Assembly (NCBI RefSeq): GCF_007655135.1
Contig: NC_045131.1
Location: 15,670,001 to 15,734,000 of the forward strand
DNA from: Punica granatum
Lineage: Eukaryota > Streptophyta > Magnoliopsida > Myrtales > Lythraceae
DNA: 64,000 bases
Direction: 5' to 3'
Position 1 is the stretch's first letter. Every line of letters begins with the position of its first letter. A model generated the notes under the pieces. That model was given only the letters and a program-made list of their open reading frames with translations. It had not been told where the DNA came from and ran no database searches. Shown piece after piece: positions 13,055-25,000 of the stretch. The position numbers were made by a program, and so were the translations under genes.

Positions 13055-13942
13055 AAGATGTAATGATTGTTGAGCTCGTCTGAATTTGTCATGATACTGA
13101 ATGGTCTGACTGTTTGCTAGTGCTTGAGCTTGGTGAGGGTTTGGATAAGGTATACATGATTTATGTGGTTGTGGGTTATGTGATGGATCGAATATTGACT
13201 ATGGCTTATTTATATGTATTTTTAAGAATAAATATTCGTTTAATAATTATATAATAGTTTATTTTACTATGAAAGATTTTGATTAACCGCTTATAGGTTA
13301 TTGTGAGAGATATTTTAGAAGTTTCTTTCGTAGATTTAATTATTTTCTTGAGATGTATTTAGCATCGAATTAGCTGGATAGTTTTTGCTTGGGAAATATT
13401 ATGAAGTTTTCTAGTAGGTTAATATTTGGAATATTGAGAACTCAGGGGAAATGTTGCTGAATTTTCAGGTCGTGACTAGGGGAAGGGAAGCTTTTTCGAG
13501 GGGATTGAAGAGTTTTCAAAGCCCTTGTTTGGCAAAACGTTATTAAAACATTCCGAGGGTTTAGTTAGGCTTTTTTGATTTATTATGTACTGTTGGGGGC
13601 ACAATTGTCCAAATATCTCTAGGTAAGAGAGATCCAAACTCTCCTAATTGTGGAAGGCTTGGGAAATTGAGCTTGCTTGTAGGTTTCGAAACACTCCAAA
13701 TTTAATCTGAAGTTTTGCTAAGCTGGAACAATAACTTCTCTGACCCCGTCTAACTCCCTTCCAGCTACTCAATCCAAACTGAGTGTAAAAGGTGGCACGA
13801 AGTGACAGAAAAAATTTGTTGGTATTTGGCGCTGTAGGATTTTGTTGCTTGACTGTACTAATTTATGTTACCATATTGAACGTGGACTTTCTCTAAATTC
13901 TCTATGCATGCATTGCAGGCATAAAGCATCTTATCCCCAATT

Positions 13943-16900
13943 ATGGTTGAGCATGACTTGCCAGTTGAAGTCGGCCAGCTAGCAGAGTCGAAATCTTTTA
14001 TTCGCGGCTTTTATGGTACTTGGTTCTGTTGCAAGGTTTGGAGAAACACTTCTCAATGGGTTATCATAAAACTAAGCTACTGTGCATTGTTGTTTGGTAG
14101 TCTCTTTTCTTGTTGGGAAACAGTTTATAAAATGCAAAACCGTTGTTCTTGTCTATAAGATATGGAAGATTACAAGAAGGAGTGGTGACCCATATGTGCA
14201 TTTGAGATATTATGATTTTCCAGATGAAAGTAAGCTCAACCCGGGCATCATCGTCCTTTACTGCATAGATAACCTTCTATGAAATATTCAAACTTCAATT
14301 GCATTCAGTCTTAGTTCTTACAGGACTTGTATTGCTAATATTAAGTCAAACACTTGAGATTGCAGGAATTTTGCCAACGAAATTGTACCAGAATATTCCA
14401 TCAGTTAAACCAAAAAAACAGCAATTGATGGTGCGCCCGCGCTTCCCCCTAGTACGTCGCAAGAGCGAGAAGATCAATATTGATGACAGCTCTGAATTGA
14501 CTGTTATTGCCGAAGATCAGTGGAAGGAGGGAGACTTGGTTGACTGGTGGAAAGATAACTGCTATTGGTCTGGACGTGTGACTAAAGTACTGGACAATGA
14601 GAAGGTTCAGGTACTTATTTTCCTGCCTTCCTGAAAAATAGAAGTAGGTTATGAGGGACAAGAAAGTCTTCGGGGTTCATCTCCTCTGGGTATGAACCTG
14701 CAATTGCATGATATTTTCAATAGAGGGAGCTGAGGGTCTGGATGCTGCCTTTCTATTTGAGTTTTGAAATGGCGTTATAATTATGGGCATCTACATATAT
14801 CTTCATATATTGAGTGTTCTGGATGTTGGACACTTTTTCTTGATGTTGAGAGTACATACTGGAGTTTTCCTGACCTGATGCCAACAGCTCCACCTGCTTT
14901 TTTCTCTGATTGAGATTCTTAATGATTTTCGGATTTTAGAAGATTTACATTGTTAAAATTTGTTTCTGTTGTGACCTGTCTGCAATTATATACTTGATAG
15001 CTTTTGTTAAGGATATTTTCACTTTCTTCATGTACCGGTTATGTATTCTTAACAGAGAGGAAGCCCTTTTGTTCTTATCTCATTTAGTTTTGGTCCTTGG
15101 CTAGATAGAGTTACCCCGTCCTCCAGAAGGTGAAGGAGACACATGGGATGCTTACTCGAAGGATCTGCGCCCTTCTCTAGAATGGTCTCCAGAAACTGGT
15201 TGGACCTTGCCAACCATAAAGGTGGACCCATAGTCCTGTATTTCCCATTCTGTGTTAATTTGATTGTGCAGTTTGATTCCACAACTTGTTTTTATACCAG
15301 GAAGGTGGTGTATTATCATTCTGATAATTTCTTTTTTCATTTGATTTTTTTTCCCCTGCACTGGAAACTTGAAAGATCTAGATCGCTTTAGAACTTGATG
15401 ATAGGACGAGGGCTTATGCATGTACATGCTGAATCAGGGAATTATTCAGTTATGAATTATTTGAAATTAAGTGGAATAAGCACTGTAATGATCATTACAT
15501 CAGATTTTATGCTTTTAATCGAATATATAATTTCACATCATTTTGCCTTCTGATGATCCTTTAATTTTCATTTTGAGGGCCTGGTTTCTTCTACTGTTCT
15601 CACCAATTAAACTGCCAGTGTTTGATGGTTGCAGGTTGGTAAACATAACCGCCATTGTGCTCAGTTGATCAAGCCTCTTAATGAAGGTATGGAGTGACAA
15701 TCTGTACCTAGGTACTATCCAGAGCATTATGCTTGAAAACCTGTATGAGTTTTATTCTCTACTGCTGAAACCAATAGTCATGCTCGGATCAATTTCGCTG
15801 CACCAGCCCATTCAGGTTTGTTGCCACCCACATTAAGCAGCTGGTGTGGCATGCTGGAATTGACCTGGTCTGGTCTATTCAGGTTGTCCCAGATGGCTGA
15901 TGATTATATGCTGGGTGGCAGCAGTGGCCTTGGATTGGCTTTTGTGGTCCTTGGCAATTTCTGAAAAATGAATATAACTGAGTCGTACATCATTTTATGG
16001 TTATGTAAACTGATTTTCCTGCTTGAGAGATAATGTTTTTCATTAAATAGAGGGTTTTCTGCTGCCAAACAATGGAAAATTTGGAAATTTATTTCCTGGA
16101 AAATAAAGTCCATTAAAGAAAAGGGAGCCCAAATGCAATTTTTTCTTTACTTTTCTCGAGCTATAAGTCGGGTTTTTGGTCTGTGAAGAAGTGTCTTTGT
16201 AGAGTTCATGTTTCACCTGATGGACTAATCCTGCAATTGACGTTGGGAGAATGATATTGTGTTTGATTTTGGATAAGAAATAAAATTGACGATAAGGATG
16301 GTGTCGAACAGAGATTGGGTGGTTAGCTATTGCCGTTACTTCACTTAGGTGGATTTCTGACTGAAAAGTCGCACACTTTTGCAGGCAAACCTGCTGATTC
16401 CCGTTCTGCACACGAAGCTCGGAAGAATACTAGATCTAGTGCTTTATTTCTTCCCAGGCTCGGTCAAGGAGCTCACCATCATCATTGGAGATAGTACCAC
16501 CGCTAGCAGCTGAAGGTCCTCTTAGCATTGCTAAATCTAAAGGGACTCTAGAACCTTCTGGTTCAGGGGTTCAAAAGACCCACTCCTCTGACAGTGTTAC
16601 TGGCTTTGATATCCAAGAAGACAAGGAGAAAGAAGCTGCACCAGCATTGGAAGAATTGAAAAGTGAGAGCACAATACGCTTAAATTCGATGTTCTCTAAC
16701 ACGTTAGAAGGTGCAGTGTTGGACTTGGAGACCCTTGCTACCCGTTTCAGAATGCTTCAGGATATCCTTGAGTTTGGAGTGCTTCCTGAGACAGGTCAAT
16801 TCTCATTGAAGATTCCACAAAGCCGTGCACCACCTATGTGGAAGCGAGCCCCTTCTATAAGGTAAAGATGCATGACTTTGCTTCTCCATGCTTTACAAAT

Positions 16901-18182
16901 CTTATCAGGTGATCCTCATGGAAAGGCTTATCCCTTCTTTGATTTTTTGCCTTTTTATGGGTTTTAAATTTAAATTCATCTTATTGAACATCTATAGTGA
17001 GATTACAGTTCCAAGTACTGATGATTATGTGGTGATTGGTAATCCATCATTTGGCTTGCTTCCGTTAGCAATTTCTCCTAATACTTAGTTGCCAAATATA
17101 ATGATTGCGCACGGAATGTGCTGTCTTTTTTGAATCTCCTGCTGAAGTTTTGTAAAGCTTTTATTTCTTATATAATATATATTTTTAAGCCAATGAGTCG
17201 AATTCTGTGCTCGATCAGGAAATATCTCTCTTCAAATAACCCTAATGGTACATCTTTTTGGTCTCTATTCTGGGTAACCTATTGACTAAGGTTTGGTTTT
17301 CGGCTTTGAAAGGACTCTGATTTTAGAACGAACACGAATAAGTAATGGAACATAGCATGCCTCTTGATATGAAGAATCATGTGAAAGAGTTGTTTTATCT
17401 GTTGAGAGGTATTCCTTTTCTCCCTAAAACAATCCGAGTAGTTTACTGCTGTTGTCAGCAGACATTCGTTTTGCTCTATGCGTTTGTATTGTGCAAATGT
17501 TCATGTTTATGAAGGTGCCAATATCTTTATTTGTGTCTTCATCGAATGGATGGCAGGTTTCTAATGATCTCGAGAATCCCTTATTTGTTCATCCTTAACT
17601 AATTCTCTGAACTTTTATTGCGCTGCTGTTTTTCTACTCATTTTCTCGACTTTGAGATCGATGGAGTCATTTTGTCGTCGTTTCTTTGTTATATATTTTC
17701 TCGACTTGACGCCGTCTTATCTTGTGCACCACAGGGTTTTTCAAAGGACATAGTTACCTAGCCGCCAACTAGGATTTTATGATTTGGTGTTTACTTATAT
17801 ATTCAATGCACCTTTGTCCTGAATTTCATCACTGTATTCTCTTCTCTGCAGATGCTATCCTGGACCTGTAGTGTCGATGTGGACCATCATAGGTCCCATT
17901 TGCAGCACATGCGATGCACAGCTGGTGAGCTTTTCCTGCCTCTTATGATTAACTTGTCGGGTGTTGCGTTATTAATCTTTTCATTATCATGCGGGGACGT
18001 ATGTCATGTCATTCTCGTAGGTTTACATGAGAATTTGGCTGGGTCTTTTGTTGGATGAGAAGCAACTGCAAAGGATCTGTGTAGCAGAAACTGACATACT
18101 ACGAAAGAACTATCAGCGGGGCTCTGTTTTTTTTATGTCCGCCCTGCCAGAAGAGCTCTTGTACAATGTGGTTACGTCGTAG
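13943..18182 (+). CDS. Plant Tudor/Agenet-like domain protein, eight exons, with one frame discontinuity
   Basis: Exons read from the sequence: 13943-14035, 14160-14229, 14366-14610, 15111-15221, 15635-15686, 16385-16861, 17852-17924 and 18021-18182 (stop TAG). All joins use GT-AG and phases agree except inside exon 6. The protein, about 425 aa, opens with VGQLAESKSFIRGF and then has YYDFPDE, LPTKLYQ, VDWWKDNCYWSGRV and KDLRPSLEWSPETGW, the pattern of plant Agenet/Tudor-like proteins (two Tudor-type barrels that bind modified histone tails or RNA). The C-terminal exons encode MRIWLGLLLDEKQLQRI and end ALPEELLYNVVTS. In exon 6 the frame entered from exon 5 (GKPADSRSAHEARKNTRS) meets a stop at about 16,489, while the long downstream frame (RSRSSPSSLEIVPPLA) is closed upstream by TAG at 16,437-16,439. 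A small indel, an unseen splice choice or a sequence error near 16,440-16,457 is needed. Expression and exact function are unknown. Confidence 0.72.
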
Positions 18183-19204
18183 CCAGTGAAAGATGCGAAG
18201 TTATCAGCCCCTCGACTGCTCAGACAATCTCAATAAATGAATGTGCAGTTACTCTTTTTCTGGTATACGGTGTAATGACACTTGGTTTGAAAAAGATGCT
18301 CCATTTGATTGAAGAAGATCATTAGTGTTACTTGAATAGGGCACGTCGAGGTTGAGAAAGGTGTTGACGAGGCTCCAGCTCATTTGAACTTTCAGGATCA
18401 CTTGAGCCGGCACTATTCAGTTTTGTTGAAAACTACAGTTGAGGCTTAAGCTTCAGATCACCCCACAGCTTAATTCGAGGTGCAAATATAAAATGGTTGC
18501 AGGTTTAGATGCATATGCAACTGACAAACTGATCGGCCTTGTGAATCGATGAAACAATAGCCGCTTGACTGGAGTCATGGGAGACTCGGTCTCATTGCCA
18601 GGACCACGTCAACCTGAAGTGCAGATTGATCCTAACTAATCTGATCTGCGTACCTTGTAAGAGGTTCATTTGAAGGTTAACGAACTGAGGTCTACCCGAA
18701 CCATCAATCGGTTCAGCATGGTCAAATGTATGGTCTAAAAACTTGAGAAAAAAAGTGGGGGATGCCTGAGAGGCGAGGAGACAGTAGCCACAGGGTACAT
18801 TTCGAGTACCAGCAGCTACACCATCAAACCATCTCGAGGCCAGTCACAGAGCGTGGGCATCGGTGTTTCTTTGGTTTTAGCCGCACGAGGGGAAACTCCG
18901 GGCAAAGACCCCCAACGGGTGAGCCTCTTTCGAGGTCAGGTTTTAGGGTTTAAGTAACCTGCTCATGATAACCACAGACCTATGACGTCCCCCGACGATG
19001 CCTGCGGTCAGTGGCTCTGTCTAATATAAAGTGACAATGATAACGCAAATTGAACGGTGTGGGACGCAACTTTAAATAAATGGAATGACTGCTTTTCAAA
19101 AAGAAATTTCCTGGTAGTAATTTGGAATAAGTCAATAGATAAGTGACTAAATTGTAAGTACAAAAAAGAATAAGCCGCCTTTCTTCTTTTTTTTTTCAAA
19201 TTTC
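18183..19204. other. 3' flank of the Tudor-like gene and upstream region of the FHA gene
   Basis: No supported gene in about 1 kb. A GC-richer stretch at about 18,750-18,960 contains a 63-codon open frame with no recognisable domain. The region must hold the terminator of the Tudor-like gene and the promoter of the FHA gene; no clear TATA box near the FHA start was seen. Confidence 0.5.
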
Positions 19205-19272
19205 CCATTTTCCCTCTCTCTCTCGCTCTCTCGCTCTCGCTCTCGCTCTCGCTCTCTCTCGCTCTCTCTCTT
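19205..19272 (+). promoter_or_regulatory. Pyrimidine patch (CT repeats) at the FHA gene start
   Basis: The 68 bases before the FHA start codon are nearly all CTCTCT / CGCTCT repeats. Such Y patches are common at plant core promoters and 5' leaders. It ends 10 bp before the ATG at 19,283, so it probably spans the transcription start or the short leader. Confidence 0.6.
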
Positions 19273-19282
19273 CGGCAGAGCA

Positions 19283-20629
19283 ATGGATGCTCAGCCGCTG
19301 AAGCTCCACATCACGAAAGGGCCGAGGGCCGGCGAAACCCTAGAGTTCCGGCCGGGGTGCAGGGTCCGGGTGGGCCGGGTTGTCCGCGGCAACAACGTCG
19401 CCATCAAGGACGCCGGGATCTCCTCAAAGCACCTCTCCGTCGACTTCGACCCCGAATCCGGGAAATGGGTCCTCCAGGACCTCGACTCCTCCAATGGCAG
19501 TTTCCTCAACGACTCCTCCGTTTCCCCTGGCAAACCCTACTTCCTGGGCGACGCGGATGTCGTTAAGATCGGTGAGTCCACTTCCATCTCGGTTGAGCTC
19601 AATTCTGCTGTTGTGGAGACGAAATCGCGTAGAGGTGCGAAAGAGGTGAATGACTTGAAGGAGGATGCGAAAGGTAGTGTTTTGAAGTGTGAGATTGTTG
19701 ATTTAGACCCGGAAGAGGGATTGGGGAATACAGGAGCCTCGAAGGTGGAGGTGGGGCCTGCCCGGGTGAGTCCAAGAAGGACCCGAGGTAGGAAAAAGTT
19801 AGAGGAGAAGCAATTAGGTTTTGCATCAGTGGGTGCTGGGGCTTCCGAGAATCAGTATGGGTCGGAATGTGGAGAGAAGAAGGCTGTTGGAGGTAGAAGG
19901 ACTCGCGCGGGTACGAGGAGGATTAGGAACTTAGATGAGCAGAAGCAAGCAGGTGTTCTGGGGAACTATGCAGTGAAAGAGATGTGTCCTGATCTTATGG
20001 AAAGTACAGAGGAGGTTGGGGTGGTGAATTCGGGAGAGGAGAATGGGGATAAGGAAAATTTATTCTCAAAAAATTTGGAGGAACAACATGGGTTGGAATG
20101 CCAAGGTAAGAAAGCTGAAAGTAAAAGAGCGCAAGCAGGCTCGAGGAGAAGGAAGAAATTAGATGAGGAGAAGCAAATGGGTATTATGGAGGATGTGGAG
20201 AGGTTGCACACGGTAGAAGAGGCACGGGATGAAGGTAGGGAAGATAAAGAGAGTGCAGAAATTTTGAATTTAGGAAAAGAATATGGAAATGTGAAGTCGG
20301 ATAATGGGAATGTGGTTGGAACTCTTACTGGGGCAGAGCCAAATCTAGGAGAAGGATGTTCCCATGTATTGGATAGCAGGGGAACTCATGTTGAAGCACG
20401 GAATAAGAATATCTGTGGGGTGAATGAAAGTTCCAGGGAAGATGGTTCGCTGCCTGATCTGACAAAGATGACTCTGAGGGAGTGGTTTGATTTCATGGAG
20501 GCTCATTTGCCTAAGCAAATAATTGACGAGACCGAGAAGATGATTGCTGAGATGAGGACCAAAGCCGTGCGGGTCAGGGAGTATGTCGCAGAGCAGAAGG
20601 CTAACAAGTGCAAAGAACCTGTTCGGTAG
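19283..20629 (+). CDS. FHA-domain protein, intronless (448 aa)
   Basis: The FHA domain covers about residues 6-105 with the phosphothreonine-binding residues in place: GR (31-32), SSKH (47-50, S-x-x-H), SSNG (69-72) and N76. FHA domains bind phosphothreonine peptides, so the protein is likely a phospho-dependent adaptor, probably nuclear given its basic middle. That middle (about 163-300) is acidic to basic, low complexity, and has three related basic segments: RRTRGRKKLEEKQLG, RRTRAGTRRIRNLDEQKQAG and AQAGSRRRKKLDEEKQMG. The last two are each preceded by a similar acidic block, so a ~70-residue module looks duplicated. The C-terminus (about 393-443) is a conserved-looking helix with LREWFDFMEAHLPKQI and REYVAEQKANK. 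From memory, this architecture matches Arabidopsis At4g14490. The start is the ATG just after the CT leader. The specific partner is unknown. Confidence 0.9.
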   Translation: MDAQPLKLHITKGPRAGETLEFRPGCRVRVGRVVRGNNVAIKDAGISSKHLSVDFDPESGKWVLQDLDSSNGSFLNDSSVSPGKPYFLGDADVVKIGESTSISVELNSAVVETKSRRGAKEVNDLKEDAKGSVLKCEIVDLDPEEGLGNTGASKVEVGPARVSPRRTRGRKKLEEKQLGFASVGAGASENQYGSECGEKKAVGGRRTRAGTRRIRNLDEQKQAGVLGNYAVKEMCPDLMESTEEVGVVNSGEENGDKENLFSKNLEEQHGLECQGKKAESKRAQAGSRRRKKLDEEKQMGIMEDVERLHTVEEARDEGREDKESAEILNLGKEYGNVKSDNGNVVGTLTGAEPNLGEGCSHVLDSRGTHVEARNKNICGVNESSREDGSLPDLTKMTLREWFDFMEAHLPKQIIDETEKMIAEMRTKAVRVREYVAEQKANKCKEPVR

Positions 20630-22140
20630 CCTGTGGACCATGGAAATTTTGATTAGGTAACTAGTCATTCCTTAATTCTCTTCGCTTCCCTGAACATTTG
20701 TTTGTGAAAGTGCCCAGAAGTGTGCATGTAAAATCATTTCGTGGAGCATCGATTGACATTTGTACATTTGGTGTAATCTCATCTGAATGCATGTTGGCTA
20801 TAGCACTTGTAAGGAGGGTATACATATGAATTGGGATGAACTCGTGTGTTATCACTTAAACAGAATGATAATGGAAATATCCTAGTTTTCATTCTCGTTT
20901 TCACTGACGGCTTATCTCAACTTGAAAATAGTTGTTCCTTAAGTTGGGCAGTTTATTCGGTTGATGATTAGAGTAGTGATAATAAATCCGTCTTTCCCAG
21001 ATCTCCTAGTGCAACTGCAGTAAAAAGAAAAATACGTATAGAATGTGAAATGTGGACAATTTGAAACATAAAAGGGGAAGTTAAAATGAATTAACAATTT
21101 TTAGACGTTATCCTCTGCTAATGGAAATGGAAAAATCTTTTCGTGTTATAATGGTGAACTTTCCATACAACCCGTGTTCCGATGTTTTTTGTGGCTAGTG
21201 TGTCTCCAGAGGAAGTGCACAGTACAGCAGCTTCTGGTCCAAAAGTTTCTCATTATTATGATCACGAGGAGCAGTTTGAACTTCCATTGACAATCTTCTG
21301 TTGTAAATGACCAGGGAGAATTGTGATTCCTGTGATTTCGTATCACTTATTTGTCTCATAGAGGCCAAACGAAAGTTCTCCGACTTTAATTAGGATATGT
21401 CCTGTTACTTTGTTGGTTAGACTGGCACTGCTGCAGTCGGCTTTCTTGCTTTGATGTCACATTATAGCAACAGACGGTTTCATGAGTATTTTAAATTTGG
21501 TTCGTTGGGAATTTCTTTCCATTGTCAATAATCTCAGTTTGTCCTCATGTCCAACAGGGTTTATGATTTCATATGAATGTATGCTGAATCAACTATAGCG
21601 GCTTCAAATCTCAAAAGTGGAGCACGGTTTAGTAAATAATGTATCAGTGCAGATGATTGAGCCACCGGGGGCTTCCTCATCAAAAGCTTTCTGCAGGTGG
21701 GACTCGGAAGTTCGTCTTAGCAATCTTATTTGGAATGACACCTAATCTGGAAGGATGAAGTTCCTTCCGTTCTCTTGTAAAAAGCTCATCTTCTTATGAC
21801 AGGAGATCTGTCATTAATAGAGCCTCTCTGACTCTGTGTGGCTAAATCGATTTATGATGCCATAATGACCGATCAATGAGACTATCGGCTGATGCATTAA
21901 TTGTGTGAAATCTGAGATATGGCTCATAATTTTGCGAAATCTCGAATGATGTCGGGATTTAGCCTATGGGGAGGATTTTATTAGAAGTTGGAAGCAATTT
22001 TCCTTGTTTCATTTAATGATAAGAACCTGAAGGCTCTGCCTTTCCTCCGTAAAGCAGCTGTTTATCACATGCATCGTCTCACCCTCAAAAAGCTTCCATC
22101 CACCGCCGCTTCCTGCTCACGGGAAAACTGCTCAGACTCC
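20630..22140. other. Intergenic DNA between the FHA and kinase genes
   Basis: About 1.5 kb without a supported gene. It holds the 3' end of the FHA gene and the promoter of the kinase gene. I saw no terminal inverted repeats, tandem repeats or coding similarity, so it may be unbroken ancestral spacer. Confidence 0.6.
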
Positions 22141-22156
22141 TTTACGTTCATTTCTT

Positions 22157-22162
22157 TATAAA
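22157..22162 (+). promoter_or_regulatory. TATA box of the BLUS1-like gene
   Basis: TATAAA, in context 'tttctttataaatcc', lies 55 bp before the ATG at 22,217. If used, it implies a leader of only about 25 nt. Confidence 0.45.
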
Positions 22163-22216
22163 TCCATCTGTCCCAAATAGCCCGGTTCGACAATTATTGT
22201 GCTGCATTCTCCCTCG

Positions 22217-23803
22217 ATGGCCAATGGTGAAGAGTCAAAGAAACCAGAGCGACATCAGTTCCCCCTTGACCCTACCTCCTACAAGATCCTTGATGAGATT
22301 GGGGTAGGAGTCAGCGCGGTGGTGTACAAGGCAGTGTGCTTGCCCATGGACTCGGTGGTGGTCGCGATCAAGTCGATTGACCTTGATCAGTCCCGCGCGG
22401 ACTTTGACAGCGTCAGGCGGGAGGCCAAGACCATGTCCCTCTTATCCCACCCCAACATCCTCAACGCTCACTGTTCCTTCACAGTGGGCCGCCGCCTCTG
22501 GGTTGTGATGCCCTTCATGTCTGCAGGGTCCTTGCAGTCGATCGTGGCCTCTTCCTTCCCTGGCGGACTATCAGAGCCGCCCATTGCTGTGGTCCTAAGG
22601 GATACTCTGTTGGCTCTCTCTTACCTGCACAATCAAGGCCATCTGCACAGAGACGTCAAAGCTGGTAACATCCTTGTGGACTCAAATGGGTCCGTTAAGT
22701 TGGCAGATTTTGGGGTCTCAGCTTCCATCTACGAGTCAAATACGAGCCAAGGATTCTCGTGCTCTTCTTCGTCGTCCCTTTTGATGACTGATGTTACTGG
22801 GACACTGTATTGGATGGCGCCAGAGGTGATCCATTCACACACCGGGTATAGCTTCAAGGCCGATATATGGTCCTTTGGGATCACGGCCATGGAACTGGCC
22901 CACGGTCGGCCCCCTCACTCTCACCTTTCCCCTTCGAAGTCCCTATTTATGAAGATCACGAAGAGGTTCCGATTCTCCGACTATGAGAAGCTCAAGAAGG
23001 ATAGTAACAAGAAGTTCTCAAAGGCTTTCAAGGACATGGTTGCTTCCTGTCTGGACCAAGACCCCTCGAGGAGGCCCATGGCTGATAAGCTCTTGAAGCA
23101 TCCCTTCTTCAAGAACTGCAAGGGTTCGGACTTCCTTGTAAAGAGCTTACTGCTCGGATTGCCCAGTGTTGAAGAACGATTCCGGCGGACCAAGTTCCTT
23201 CACTCTATATCCATCCACAAGGGAGGTGAAGAGTGCGAAGATGATGAAGAAGCTGGCATGAGGGTGAGAAGAATCAGCGGGTGGAATTTCAATGAGGACA
23301 TGCTCGAATTCGATCCGGTATTCCCCATCGAATGTGCCCAAGATGACTCAACGACCAAGCCCACTCGACTCACTGAGGAATCAATATTGAAAGAGAAAGC
23401 AGCCGAGTTCGGGGTTGAGTCGGGTGTGTCATCTTGTGGAGGCACGGACGAATCGAGCCTGAGCTCACCCGCTGCCCAAGTGGCAGGGGACGACCAGAGC
23501 CAGGGAGCCGGAGCTCAGGGACTCGATAGGGAGGCAATGATCGGGACCTTGGTGGTGCTAAAAAGGAGCTTGGAGGATGAGATTCAGAAGGTGAATTATC
23601 TGATTGGGCTGTTAGGGTTAGGGTTAGGGCTTGGAGGGGAGGGAAGATCAAGCATGGAGGCAGGCAGCAGCACTAGCAGCAAGGAGGAGCAGCTGGTTAT
23701 GGTGATTGAAAGGCTGAGGGCTGAGTTGGAGATGGAGAGGAAGAGGAACTTGGACTTGGAAGTTCAAATGGAGTCTCTTCGGCGCCAAATTCCAAAAAAT
23801 TAG
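22217..23803 (+). CDS. BLUS1: BLUS1-like STE20/GCK serine/threonine kinase, intronless (528 aa)
   Basis: The kinase domain spans about residues 22-296 and looks active: glycine loop GVGVSAVVY (29-37), VAIK lysine K52, HRDVKAGN with D146, DFG with D164, and the STE20-type activation-loop end [10 protein letters not shown]. The tail contains [11 protein letters not shown]; its serine, residue 354, aligns by eye with the phototropin-phosphorylated Ser348 of Arabidopsis BLUS1 (position recalled, not checked). The C-terminus has a hydrophobic Gly/Leu run, then a coiled coil (about 495-525). In Arabidopsis, BLUS1 links phototropins to plasma-membrane H+-ATPase activation in guard cells, opening stomata in blue light. 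Length, single exon and tail motif favour BLUS1 over other plant GCK kinases. I start at the ATG at 22,217; an in-frame GTG lies 18 bp upstream. It follows the FHA gene on the same strand. Confidence 0.88.
   Translation: MANGEESKKPERHQFPLDPTSYKILDEIGVGVSAVVYKAVCLPMDSVVVAIKSIDLDQSRADFDSVRREAKTMSLLSHPNILNAHCSFTVGRRLWVVMPFMSAGSLQSIVASSFPGGLSEPPIAVVLRDTLLALSYLHNQGHLHRDVKAGNILVDSNGSVKLADFGVSASIYESNTSQGFSCSSSSSLLMTDVTGTLYWMAPEVIHSHTGYSFKADIWSFGITAMELAHGRPPHSHLSPSKSLFMKITKRFRFSDYEKLKKDSNKKFSKAFKDMVASCLDQDPSRRPMADKLLKHPFFKNCKGSDFLVKSLLLGLPSVEERFRRTKFLHSISIHKGGEECEDDEEAGMRVRRISGWNFNEDMLEFDPVFPIECAQDDSTTKPTRLTEESILKEKAAEFGVESGVSSCGGTDESSLSSPAAQVAGDDQSQGAGAQGLDREAMIGTLVVLKRSLEDEIQKVNYLIGLLGLGLGLGGEGRSSMEAGSSTSSKEEQLVMVIERLRAELEMERKRNLDLEVQMESLRRQIPKN
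23609..23627 (+). repeat. TTAGGG x3 tract inside the kinase coding region
   Basis: Three consecutive TTAGGG hexamers, in context 'gctgttagggttagggttagggcttgg', encode a Leu-Gly run ([10 protein letters not shown]). The plant telomere unit is TTTAGGG, so this is not a plant telomere repeat; a repeat of Leu and Gly codons explains it. Confidence 0.7.
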
Positions 23804-25000
23804 AAAACTAGCTAGGGTTGGGGTCGCGTGTCCGATGGAGCAGCAGTGCTTGTGAGCTACTCAATCTCGGGTTTCGACTATGTCAAGAGTTTAAACCAAT
23901 TGCTAACAATGTCATAATCTCTATTTATTTTGAATATAAGCATTCCTACTTGAACTAGGATCCGGGCATGATGCCCTCGATTAAATCTCGAGCTGATAGC
24001 AGATGCTCACAGTTATGTATACATAGATAAGCTCAATCAAGATGACAGTTTGTTGTAAGTACAGAGTGTGATATCGAATTATGGAAGTTCCAACCATATT
24101 CCGAAATTGCAAATCTATTGGCAAATATAATAGCTCACCCTTCCTAGCCAATCATGGGCTCTTGACCCACTTCACCTGTTCCTCTCTAACGGACTCCGGA
24201 ACGGAGGGACTATCTCTCTCATCACGACGATTCTTCCCCTACTCTGCCGTGTTCGGTCTCTTCTGTAGCTCCGCCGCCAGGGGGTTTCAGCCTCATCGGT
24301 TACAGTCTTTTGATCTAACATGCTGTAGGAAACATGGATATCCCGAGGTTTGATGCCTTGAATAAGTAAAAGGAGTTAACTCGTAATGGAAAATGTAATT
24401 GAAGTTAAGGGTGTTGAAAAGATAATTTCATTGATTGAAAATGAGTCATTGGGGAGTTATATTCCTCAGTGAGCTATTTTATAACCAGTATTCAGGCGGG
24501 CTTTGTAATTGATTCGTCCCAATTCAATTCATCTCGAGCCCATTTGGTAATTCACTATAAATGGCCCTAACATAAAATAATAGTAATGGTCACATTCCTT
24601 TACCCCTCTCTATTGGGCTTTTCGTATTGAAGCCTATCTCAGGCCTACCGTCTGAAATTTTTCTTTCTTTCTTTGGAATTATTGCAATAGTTATTTGTCA
24701 CATTTCTTCTTAACAACATTAAAATCTTTGTCATATTTCTTCTTAGCATCATTAAAATCTATTTAATCTTTAATTATGTGGCCAGATAACATTTAAAACC
24801 CGGTTGGACCTATAGACCCATAAACTTATGTCCCTGTCAGTTGGTCCAACATCCAATACTATTAATTCTTCATTCTTATTACACAGTGGTGAGTTGTTCT
24901 TGACATGGGTTCATTTCACGCCTTCATATGTTAAAAGTGTCACCTAACTCCTCAGAAGTATCTTATTGCAAGAATCAACTAGATACTCGAATGAGGATTA
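23804..25000. other. 3' flank of the kinase gene, no gene
   Basis: About 1.2 kb without a supported gene. A 90-codon open frame at 24,081-24,353 has no recognisable domain and lacks typical coding character. Nothing else was seen. Confidence 0.55.

Noticed and set aside
19291..19826. Several open frames in other frames over the FHA gene
   Set aside because: They are shadow frames of the FHA coding sequence, caused by its GC-rich 5' part.
23609..23627. Interstitial telomere
   Set aside because: Only three TTAGGG units, inside an open coding frame, and not the plant TTTAGGG unit.
22981..23651. Minus-strand open frames over the kinase gene
   Set aside because: They are antisense shadows of the kinase gene with no independent domain.
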